Assembly (NCBI GenBank): GCA_002424625.1
Contig: DIKR01000047.1
Span: 34,088 to 39,231, forward strand
DNA: 5,144 nt
Direction: 5' to 3'
Source of the DNA: Desulfuromonadaceae bacterium UBA5613
Lineage (GTDB): Bacteria > Desulfobacterota > Desulfuromonadia > Desulfuromonadales > UBA2197
Shown here: positions 1-5,144 of the stretch, piece by piece
Layout: the number at the start of each line of letters is the position of its first letter
Numbering within the stretch: position 1 is the stretch's first letter
Notes under the pieces: generated by a model
Database searches by the model: none
What the model was told of the DNA's origin: nothing
What the model saw: only the letters and a program-made list of their open reading frames with translations
Program-made: the position numbers and the translations under genes

Positions 1-4
1 GAGG
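1..4 (+). promoter_or_regulatory. Ribosome binding site of panB
   Basis: GAGG lies six bases before the ATG at 11, which is a good Shine-Dalgarno spacing and supports that start. The window begins here, so any promoter or upstream gene is out of view. Confidence 0.75.
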
Positions 5-10
5 TTACCG

Positions 11-811
11 ATGAAAAAAGCGAAGACCATCCTCGATTTCCAACGCATGAAAGAGGAACAGGAGAGGATTTCCGTCCTCACCGCCTATGATTATCCCTTT
101 GCTCGCCTCATGGAGCAGGCTGGTCTCGATATGATCCTTGTCGGCGATTCGGTTGGCAGCGTCGTCGCGGGCTATGACAATACCCTGCCGGTGACCATGG
201 ATGAGATGGTTTACCATACCCGCGCAGTGGTGCGCGGCGCTCCCCGGACTTTTGTCGTCGCGGATATGCCCTTTCTTTCCTATCAAGTTGATCTTGCCGA
301 GGCACGACGTAACGCCGGCCGGCTGATCAAGGAAGGGGGGGCGCAGGCGGTCAAACTCGAAGGCGGGGAGCATGTCGCGGCCACCATCCGGGCGATTGTC
401 GATATGGATATCCCGGTGATCGCCCACATCGGTCTGACGCCGCAATCGATCCATCGCATGGGCGGCTACAAGGTGCAGGGGAGGCAGGAAGCGCAGGCGC
501 GCCAGCTCCTCGCTGATGCCGAAGCGATTGCCCGCGCCGGGGCTTTCGCGGTGGTGCTGGAAGGGATTCCCGCTACCCTCGCCGCCGAGATCACCGCAAT
601 GCTGGCGATTCCGACCATCGGTATCGGCGCCGGCAGCGCCTGCGACGGTCAGGTGCTGGTCATTCATGACATCCTCGGACTGTGCGAGAAGTACTCTCCT
701 AAATTCGTCAAGCGCTATGCCGATGCCGGGGCGCTGATCAGCGGCGCAATTAACGACTATATCCATGAGGTCAAGGCCGGCGCTTTCCCCGGCGAGGAGC
801 ACAGCTTCTGA
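11..811 (+). CDS. panB: 3-methyl-2-oxobutanoate hydroxymethyltransferase (ketopantoate hydroxymethyltransferase, PanB)
   Basis: This cytoplasmic enzyme transfers a hydroxymethyl group from 5,10-methylene-tetrahydrofolate to 2-oxoisovalerate, giving ketopantoate, the first committed step of pantothenate and CoA synthesis. The 266-residue product is full length (the E. coli enzyme is about 264) and reads as a (beta/alpha)8 barrel throughout. Seen directly: the N-terminal TAYDYPFA stretch (residues 24-31), VGDSVG with Asp46, ADMPF with Asp85, and VKLEGG with Lys115 and Glu117. By family knowledge these Asp and Glu residues bind Mg2+ and ketoacid. Further motifs are HIGLTPQS (139-146), the GGYKVQG loop (151-157), VLEGIP with the expected catalytic base Glu184, and IGIGAG (203-208). 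The start is set by GAGG six bases upstream. The stop TGA overlaps the panC ATG by one base, so the two are probably translationally coupled. No key residue is missing. Confidence 0.97.
   Translation: MKKAKTILDFQRMKEEQERISVLTAYDYPFARLMEQAGLDMILVGDSVGSVVAGYDNTLPVTMDEMVYHTRAVVRGAPRTFVVADMPFLSYQVDLAEARRNAGRLIKEGGAQAVKLEGGEHVAATIRAIVDMDIPVIAHIGLTPQSIHRMGGYKVQGRQEAQARQLLADAEAIARAGAFAVVLEGIPATLAAEITAMLAIPTIGIGAGSACDGQVLVIHDILGLCEKYSPKFVKRYADAGALISGAINDYIHEVKAGAFPGEEHSF
794..799 (+). promoter_or_regulatory. Ribosome binding site of panC inside the end of panB
   Basis: GAGGAG within the last codons of panB lies 11 bases before the panC ATG at 811. The spacing is a little long. The one-base TGATG stop/start overlap means re-initiation by ribosomes finishing panB can also contribute. 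Confidence 0.55.
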
Positions 812-1653
812 TGGAGATCATAGTTGATCCAAAAGAAATGCAGCAACGCGCATTGGCGGCAAAGCGGGCCGGACAGCGGATCGCTTTTGTTCCGACCATG
901 GGTTATCTGCACGACGGCCACCTTTCGCTGTTACAGGAAGGACGCAAGCGCGGTGATCTTCTCGTCCTGTCGATCTTTGTCAATCCGACCCAGTTCGGGG
1001 CGAATGAAGACCTTTCCACCTATCCGCGGGCGCTGGAGAGCGACTGTGAACTCGCCCGTGCAGCTGGTACGGATCTGGTCTTTACGCCGTCAGCGGCCGC
1101 CATCTATCCGGCCGAGGCCTCGACCTGGGTCAATGTCGAAGGGCTGACGGAAGTCCTTTGCGGCGCCAGCCGTCCCGGCCACTTTCGCGGCGTGACGACA
1201 GTGGTAGCCAAGCTCTTTAATCTTGTTCAGCCGGATGTCGCCCTCTTTGGCTGCAAGGATTTTCAGCAGCTTGCCGTGATCCGCCGTATGGTGCGCGATC
1301 TCGATATGCCGGTAGAAATCGTTGGCATGCCGATCGTACGCGAGGCCGACGGCCTGGCGCTGAGCTCGCGCAATGTCTACCTGACGACCGAAGAACGGCA
1401 GCAGGCTTTAGTCCTGTCGCAGGCGATTGCGACCGCCCAGCAGATGGCGGGAGCCGGGATCCGCAACGCCGGTGAAATCGTTGCAGCCCTGCAGGCGATG
1501 ATCGCCACCCAACCGGCGGCCCGTATCGACTACCTGCAGATCTGCCATCAAGATACGCTGCAGGAGCAGGCGGCGATTGACAGTGATTCGGTCCTCCTTC
1601 TCGCTGTCTTTATCGGCAAGACCCGGCTGATCGACAACAGTTTTCTGTTATGA
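811..1653 (+). CDS. panC: Pantothenate synthetase (pantoate--beta-alanine ligase, PanC)
   Basis: This cytoplasmic enzyme condenses pantoate with beta-alanine using ATP, through a pantoyl-adenylate intermediate, to give pantothenate. The 280-residue product matches the usual length of about 280-285. Seen directly: FVPTMGYLHDGHLSL (26-40) with the nucleotidyltransferase HxGH signature at His34 and His37; FVNPTQFG (56-63), which binds pantoate; LCGASRPGHFRGVTTVVAKLFN (116-137); FGCKDFQQL (146-154); and LSSRN (184-188), the KMSKS-like ATP loop. The C-terminal dimerisation part is present and ends normally. Residue 148 is Cys in the FGxKD motif, where E. coli has Glu; this position varies in the family, so I expect an active enzyme. 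It sits between panB and a likely beta-alanine-forming decarboxylase, so its neighbours would supply the precursors of both its substrates. Pantoate itself still needs ketopantoate reduction, which is not encoded here. Confidence 0.97.
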   Translation: MEIIVDPKEMQQRALAAKRAGQRIAFVPTMGYLHDGHLSLLQEGRKRGDLLVLSIFVNPTQFGANEDLSTYPRALESDCELARAAGTDLVFTPSAAAIYPAEASTWVNVEGLTEVLCGASRPGHFRGVTTVVAKLFNLVQPDVALFGCKDFQQLAVIRRMVRDLDMPVEIVGMPIVREADGLALSSRNVYLTTEERQQALVLSQAIATAQQMAGAGIRNAGEIVAALQAMIATQPAARIDYLQICHQDTLQEQAAIDSDSVLLLAVFIGKTRLIDNSFLL

Positions 1654-1687
1654 ATCTGCCAGTCGGCCGCTTTTGGCCGCTGTACTC

Positions 1688-1693
1688 AAGGTG
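1688..1693 (+). promoter_or_regulatory. Ribosome binding site of the PanP-like decarboxylase
   Basis: AAGGTG lies eight bases before the ATG at 1702 and supports that start. The 48-base gap between panC and this gene shows no convincing promoter, so the decarboxylase is likely read from the panBC transcript. Confidence 0.6.
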
Positions 1694-1701
1694 AATTAAA
1701 G

Positions 1702-3336
1702 ATGCCGAAAAATCGCGATGCAGCCCGCGCCAATCTGGAAAATCTTTACCGGATCTTTACTGTGCCGGAAGCGCGCGATTCGACCCTTGGGTCGATCGAT
1801 CAGATGATTGCCGACGATGTTGCCGGTTTTTTGCAGACTCATATTGTCGCAATTGAACGCAACCTTGAAGAGATCGAGGCCGATTTCTCCTCCTCGACCA
1901 TCCCCGAAGAACCGACCTACGTCTCCGAATATACCGAGTTCGTCAAAGAGAAGTTGGTCGCCCAGTCGGTGCATACTGCCGCCCCTGCTTTTATCGGCCA
2001 CATGACTTCTGCCCTTCCTTATTTCATGTTGCCCTTATCCCGCATCATGACCGCCCTCAATCAGAATCTGGTCAAGGTCGAGACCTCCAAGGCCTTCACG
2101 CCGATGGAGCGTCAGGTTCTGGCCATGCTGCATCACCTCGTTTATCGCCGCGAGGATGATTTCTATCCGCAGTGGATCCATAACAGCCTGTACGCGCTCG
2201 GTGCTTTCTGCTCCGGCGGCACGATCGCGAATGTGACCGCGCTATGGGTGGCGCGCAACCGCCTCTTTGCCTCCGGCCCCGAGTTCCGCGGCATTGCCCA
2301 GGAAGGGCTGGCCCGGTCGCTGAAGCATCTTGGCTGTGAAGGGATTGCGGTCCTCGTTTCCGAGCGCGGTCACTATTCCTTCGGCAAGGCTGCGGATTTA
2401 CTCGGCCTGGGGCGTGATCATCTCGTCAAGGTGAAGACCGATGCCAACAACCGCATCGATCTCAACGCCTTGAAAGAAGAATGCCGCCGCCTGCAGGGCG
2501 AGAATATCCGTCCTCTGGCTTTGGTCGGTATCGCCGGGACGACCGAGACCGGTAATATCGATCCTCTTGACGCGCTGGCGGATTTTGCTCAGGAACTCGG
2601 CTGTCATTTTCACGTCGATGCTGCCTGGGGCGGGCCGACTCTCTTTTCCGACCAGCACCGGTCGCTTCTTGCCGGGATCGAACGAGCTGACTCGGTGACG
2701 ATCGATGCGCACAAGCAGCTTTATGTGCCGATGGGGGCGGGGATGGTCGTCTTCAAGGATCCGACCGCGCTCTCGGCGATCGAGCATCACGCGAACTATA
2801 TCCTTCGGCATGGATCGAAAGATCTCGGCAGTCATACCCTTGAAGGCTCACGGCCGGGGAAGTCGCTGCTCGTTCATGCCGGATTATCGATTATCGGTCG
2901 CAAGGGTTATGAGCTTCTGATTAATCTTGGGATCGATCGGGCGAAAACATTTGCCGGGATGATCCAACAGCACCCTGATTTTGAGCTGACCAGCGAACCG
3001 GAATTGAATATCCTGACCTACCGCTACTGCCCGCAATCGGTGCAACAACAACTGTCGCAGTCGATGCCGGAGCAGGCGGGACAGATTAATCTCCTTCTCG
3101 ATCAGGTCTGCCAATTGCTGCAGAAGAGTCAGCGCGAAGCCGGCAAGACGTTTGTTTCCCGGACGCGGTTGCGAGTCCCTCGTTATGATGAGGAGTTGAC
3201 GGTGCTGCGCGTCGTTCTCGCCAATCCGTTGACGACCGATGAGATCCTCGCTACGGTTCTGGCGGAACAGTGCGAGATCGTGCAGCAACCGGAGATTGCG
3301 ACTTTGTTGGCAATGATCGTGACGCGTGACAAGTGA
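1702..3336 (+). CDS. panP: PLP-dependent aspartate 1-decarboxylase, PanP type (group II decarboxylase family)
   Basis: The likely reaction is L-aspartate to beta-alanine plus CO2, supplying PanC. The 544-residue product is a fold-type I PLP decarboxylase of the group II (glutamate/aromatic amino acid decarboxylase) family. Seen directly: SVHTAAPAFIGHMTSALPYFMLPLSRIM, around residues 89-116, a signature I associate with the PanP subfamily; SGGTIAN (171-177), phosphate binding; SERGHYSFGKAA with His224, expected to stack on the PLP ring; GTTETGNID (279-287); HVDAAWGG with Asp306, expected to contact the pyridine nitrogen; and IDAHKQLYVPMG with the Schiff-base Lys338. A C-terminal domain follows. 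Family knowledge: PanP enzymes replace pyruvoyl PanD non-orthologously in Vibrio and Shewanella relatives. The substrate call rests on subfamily signature plus adjacency to panBC; glutamate decarboxylase is the main alternative. The last residues (VTRDK) and the stop are encoded by a heptamer repeat, so the natural C-terminus may have been altered. Confidence 0.88.
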   Translation: MPKNRDAARANLENLYRIFTVPEARDSTLGSIDQMIADDVAGFLQTHIVAIERNLEEIEADFSSSTIPEEPTYVSEYTEFVKEKLVAQSVHTAAPAFIGHMTSALPYFMLPLSRIMTALNQNLVKVETSKAFTPMERQVLAMLHHLVYRREDDFYPQWIHNSLYALGAFCSGGTIANVTALWVARNRLFASGPEFRGIAQEGLARSLKHLGCEGIAVLVSERGHYSFGKAADLLGLGRDHLVKVKTDANNRIDLNALKEECRRLQGENIRPLALVGIAGTTETGNIDPLDALADFAQELGCHFHVDAAWGGPTLFSDQHRSLLAGIERADSVTIDAHKQLYVPMGAGMVVFKDPTALSAIEHHANYILRHGSKDLGSHTLEGSRPGKSLLVHAGLSIIGRKGYELLINLGIDRAKTFAGMIQQHPDFELTSEPELNILTYRYCPQSVQQQLSQSMPEQAGQINLLLDQVCQLLQKSQREAGKTFVSRTRLRVPRYDEELTVLRVVLANPLTTDEILATVLAEQCEIVQQPEIATLLAMIVTRDK

Positions 3337-3346
3337 CGCGTGACAT
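3319..3346 (+). repeat. Left heptamer array: four GTGACNN units
   Basis: Four consecutive 7-base units, GTGACGC, GTGACAA, GTGACGC and GTGACAT, run across the end of panP and the start of the next gene. The core GTGAC is invariant and only the last two bases change. The array encodes the final VTRDK-stop of PanP. In the shifted frame it also supplies the GTG start at 3333 and the ATG at 3345 of the amidohydrolase. It faces an opposite-strand array at 3383-3410. Confidence 0.85.
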
Positions 3347-4649
3347 GTCATCACCTGCCCCCGCCGATCCGTCTTTGTCCCTGTCACCTGTCACCCGTCA
3401 CCCGTTACAATTAATTCGCGCCCGCTACCTCCTGCCGATCGCCGGGGCGCCGGCGATTGAAGACGGAGCCCTGCTGATCGTCGACGGGCGCATCGCCGCT
3501 GTTGGTTGTTATTCTGAGCTATTCAACCGCACTGCCGAGGTCATCGATTACGGTGACGCTGTCATTCTCCCTCCTTTGGTCAACGCCCATTGTCATCTTG
3601 AACTCACCGATTTTCCCCAGTGGACAGCAGAGTGTGGTGAAACGATCGAGCCCGAAAGCTTTGTCGGCTGGATCCGGCGACTGATCCGGGTGCGCCGCTC
3701 CCTCGGGGCCGATCCGGTGCCGGCTTCTGTCACCGCCGGAATTCGTCAGCTCCTCGCCACCGGGACCGGGGCGGTCGGCGACATTCTCGCCACTCCCGGC
3801 GCCCTCGCTCCTCTCCTTGCCTCCCCCCTTTACGGTCGAATCTTCTTCGAAACGATCGGACTCGACGAAGAGCGCTTTATCCCTGCCTTGGCGGCGGCTC
3901 TCGCGTCGGCCCGTTCGCTTGCTTACCCCTTGAGCGGCGGACTGTCACCGCACTCAACTTATACGGTCTCGTCGCGCCACCTGGAGCAAGCAATCCGCAC
4001 CGGTCTTCCTTTGGCAATTCACTGTGCCGAGTCGCCCGAGGAGAGCCTCTTTCTGCGAGAGGGACGAGGACCGATCGCCACCGAACTTTACGCTGCCGCC
4101 GGTTGGCCGCTTCCGGAGCACGCGCCCGGCTTGTCGCCGGTAGGCTGGCTGGCGGCCCATGGCGCTCTAAGTCCGCAGACTCTCCTTATTCATGGCGTGC
4201 AGGTCGATGCTGTCGATGCGGCGGTTATTGCCGCTAGTGGTGCGACGGTCGTCCTTTGTCCCCGCTCCAATGCCCGACTCGGTGTCGGCACTGCCCCTAT
4301 CGGACTTTACAAAAAAGCGGGAGTTTCCCTTGCTCTCGGCACCGACTCGCTGGCGAGCAATACTTCCCTTTCCCTCTGGGAGGAGATCGCTTTTGCCCGC
4401 TCCGTCTATCCGGAGTTGTCACCGGGAGAACTCCTGTCTATCGCCACATGCGGTGGGGCACAGGCTTTGGGGCTGGAACAAGAGATGGGAGCATTAACCG
4501 TCGGTTCTGGGGCGCATTTGCAGGTGCTGACCGCCGCGACCTTTCCCCCGGTGGTGGAGCTTGCGGAATGGTTGTGCGGCGCTGAACATCAGGTCGCTGC
4601 CCTCTGGCTTGGGGGTATTGAACGGTTGCGCCAAGTCGTTCCTTGCTAA
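3333..4649 (+). CDS. Amidohydrolase-superfamily deaminase (MtaD/TrzA/aminofutalosine deaminase-like)
   Basis: This is a cytoplasmic metal-dependent hydrolase that probably deaminates a nucleoside or related ring amine. Seen directly, numbered from the GTG at 3333: an N-terminal beta-sandwich segment (ARYLLPIAG, GALLIVDGRIAAVG, 30-62); VNAHCHLELTDF with metal ligands His86 and His88; GLSPHSTYTV; IHCAESPEE with His230 and Glu233; LIHGVQ with His287; CPRSNARLGVG; and LGTDSLASN with Asp338. The HxH, HxAE, H and D set is that of the cytosine/S-adenosylhomocysteine deaminase branch. The CPRSN and LGTDSLASN stretches resemble proteins annotated as aminofutalosine deaminases of menaquinone synthesis, but the substrate cannot be fixed from sequence. 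The first 24 or so residues are encoded by the heptamer-repeat element and look non-homologous. Starts at GTG 3333, ATG 3345 and TTG 3375 are all possible, and none has a clear Shine-Dalgarno sequence. Its GTGA overlap with the panP stop favours 3333 and translational coupling. Confidence 0.88.
   Translation: MTRDMSSPAPADPSLSLSPVTRHPLQLIRARYLLPIAGAPAIEDGALLIVDGRIAAVGCYSELFNRTAEVIDYGDAVILPPLVNAHCHLELTDFPQWTAECGETIEPESFVGWIRRLIRVRRSLGADPVPASVTAGIRQLLATGTGAVGDILATPGALAPLLASPLYGRIFFETIGLDEERFIPALAAALASARSLAYPLSGGLSPHSTYTVSSRHLEQAIRTGLPLAIHCAESPEESLFLREGRGPIATELYAAAGWPLPEHAPGLSPVGWLAAHGALSPQTLLIHGVQVDAVDAAVIAASGATVVLCPRSNARLGVGTAPIGLYKKAGVSLALGTDSLASNTSLSLWEEIAFARSVYPELSPGELLSIATCGGAQALGLEQEMGALTVGSGAHLQVLTAATFPPVVELAEWLCGAEHQVAALWLGGIERLRQVVPC
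3383..3410 (-). repeat. Right heptamer array, inverted: GTCACNN units
   Basis: Four 7-base units read GTCACCT, GTCACCC, GTCACCC and GTTACAA on the + strand; the last has one core change. On the other strand these are GTGAC-type units like those of the left array, so the two arrays form an imperfect inverted repeat. About 20 of 26 positions pair, with a 36-base central part. A decayed unit, GTCCCT (3377-3382), precedes it. The array lies inside the apparent amidohydrolase reading frame and encodes part of its atypical N-terminus. Confidence 0.8.
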
Positions 4650-4671
4650 ATGCCGTCGCTCCGACTATAAT
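4643..4671 (+). promoter_or_regulatory. Sigma70-type promoter for smpB
   Basis: A perfect TATAAT at 4666-4671 is preceded, at the ideal 17-base spacing, by TTGCTA at 4643-4648, which matches TTGACA at four of six positions. The -35 box overlaps the last codons and stop of the amidohydrolase. Transcription would begin near 4678 and leave a leader of about 40 bases before the smpB ATG. This is a sequence match only. Confidence 0.65.
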
Positions 4672-4719
4672 TTCAAATCTTTATCTCTCCCTGAACCCCT
4701 TTGTACGGATTGTAGATAT

Positions 4720-5144
4720 ATGGGTATCAAACTTATCGCCAGCAACAAAAAGGCGTATCACGACTATTTTATCGACGATGTCTTTGAGGCCGGTCTGGTC
4801 CTGACCGGTACCGAGGTCAAGTCGTTGCGACTCGGCAAGGTCAGTCTCAAGGAATCCTTTTGCCGGATCAAGGACGGCGAGGTCTTTGTTAATAACATGA
4901 ACATCAGCCCCTATGAGCAGGGCGGACGGGAAAATCCCGCTGATCCGACGCGGATGCGCAAGCTCCTGCTCCATCACGCCGAGATCCTCAAGTTGACCCG
5001 TAAAGTCGACGAACGCGGTTTTTCGATCGTCCCGACCCGCATCTACTTTAAAGAGAGCCGGGTCAAGCTGGAGATCGGCCTGGGCAAGGGCAAGAAGACG
5101 CACGATAAACGCGAAACCCTGAAAGAGAAGCAGGCGACGCGGGA
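4720..5144 (+). CDS. smpB: SsrA (tmRNA)-binding protein SmpB, 3' end cut by the window
   Basis: SmpB binds tmRNA (SsrA) and carries it into the A site of stalled ribosomes, so that the trapped peptide is tagged for proteolysis and the ribosome is freed. The 141 codons visible cover the OB-fold core. Seen directly: ASNKKAYHDYFI (7-18), GLVLTGTEVKSLRLGKVSLKESF (25-47), the NMNISPYEQG region, RMRKLLLHHAEI, and the basic GKGKKTHDKRE (122-132) that starts the C-terminal tail entering the mRNA channel. Family proteins are roughly 150-160 residues, so only the last ten to twenty are missing past position 5144, and no frameshift is seen. The ATG at 4720 gives the expected N-terminus. The Shine-Dalgarno is weak (GGA at 4707-4709). 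It is functionally unrelated to the pantothenate genes and probably has its own promoter at 4643-4671. Confidence 0.96.
   Translation, partial: MGIKLIASNKKAYHDYFIDDVFEAGLVLTGTEVKSLRLGKVSLKESFCRIKDGEVFVNNMNISPYEQGGRENPADPTRMRKLLLHHAEILKLTRKVDERGFSIVPTRIYFKESRVKLEIGLGKGKKTHDKRETLKEKQATR

Noticed and set aside
5..802. Long open frame on the minus strand opposite panB (265 codons).
   Set aside because: It is antisense to a gene with complete PanB motifs, its translation shows no recognisable domain, and such frames are common opposite GC-rich codons.
1664..1680. Possible hairpin between panC and the decarboxylase (CGGCC, loop GCTTTT, GGCCG), also readable as a direct repeat of GGCCGC.
   Set aside because: The stem is only five base pairs and no T-run follows, so it is not a credible intrinsic terminator. 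The downstream gene has its own ribosome binding site and fits the operon.
2398..3387. Minus-strand open frames opposite panP (145 and 167 codons).
   Set aside because: They mirror the codon pattern of a clearly conserved decarboxylase, and the translations show no domain or ribosome binding site that would support them.
3319..3410. CRISPR array as an explanation of the repeats.
   Set aside because: The units are seven bases long, directly abutting, without spacers, and inverted between the two halves, which does not fit CRISPR architecture.
4655..4665. Small inverted repeat GTCG-CTC-CGAC after the amidohydrolase stop, followed by TATAATTT.
   Set aside because: A four-base-pair stem is too weak for a terminator, and the AT-rich stretch after it is better explained as the -10 box of a promoter.
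4681..5103. Minus-strand open frame opposite smpB (140 codons).
   Set aside because: The + strand encodes all expected SmpB motifs across the same bases, so the minus frame is a shadow.

Overview
The window is a compact stretch of bacterial chromosome with every gene on the + strand: panB, panC, a PLP-dependent decarboxylase of the PanP type, a metal-dependent amidohydrolase/deaminase, and the start of smpB (cut by the right edge). Base composition, moderately GC-rich with NNC/NNG-leaning codons, is fairly even across all five genes, so no gene stands out as recently transferred. Gene content and protein character (panB-panC followed by a group II decarboxylase, then an amidohydrolase and smpB) suggest a Gram-negative bacterium, most likely of the Desulfuromonadales/Geobacter-type deltaproteobacteria. 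That placement is an inference from memory, not a search result.

Positions 1-3336 form a pantothenate (vitamin B5) cassette. PanB makes ketopantoate. PanC joins pantoate to beta-alanine. The third gene most likely makes that beta-alanine by decarboxylating L-aspartate with PLP, in place of the usual pyruvoyl enzyme PanD. PanB and PanC overlap by one base (TGATG), 48 bases separate PanC from the decarboxylase, and the decarboxylase overlaps the next gene by four bases (GTGA). Only ketopantoate reductase (panE or an ilvC substitute) is missing from a full local pathway. The operon promoter lies left of the window.

Positions 3319-3410 hold the most unusual feature. Two arrays of a 7-base unit (GTGACNN on the left, its reverse complement GTCACNN on the right) face each other across the decarboxylase/amidohydrolase junction. 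The left array supplies both the last codons and stop of the decarboxylase and the apparent GTG start of the amidohydrolase. The whole element encodes a low-complexity N-terminus on the amidohydrolase, ahead of the first residues that look like its conserved fold.

Positions 3333-4649 encode the amidohydrolase, with a full set of metal and catalytic motifs. Its substrate is not settled; a nucleoside-type deaminase, possibly of the aminofutalosine deaminase group, is the best guess. A good sigma70-type promoter (TTGCTA-17-TATAAT) overlaps its stop codon and should drive smpB, the tmRNA-binding protein of trans-translation, as a separate unit. No RNA genes, CRISPR arrays, insertion sequences or convincing terminators were seen, and no gene-free stretch exceeds about 70 bases.
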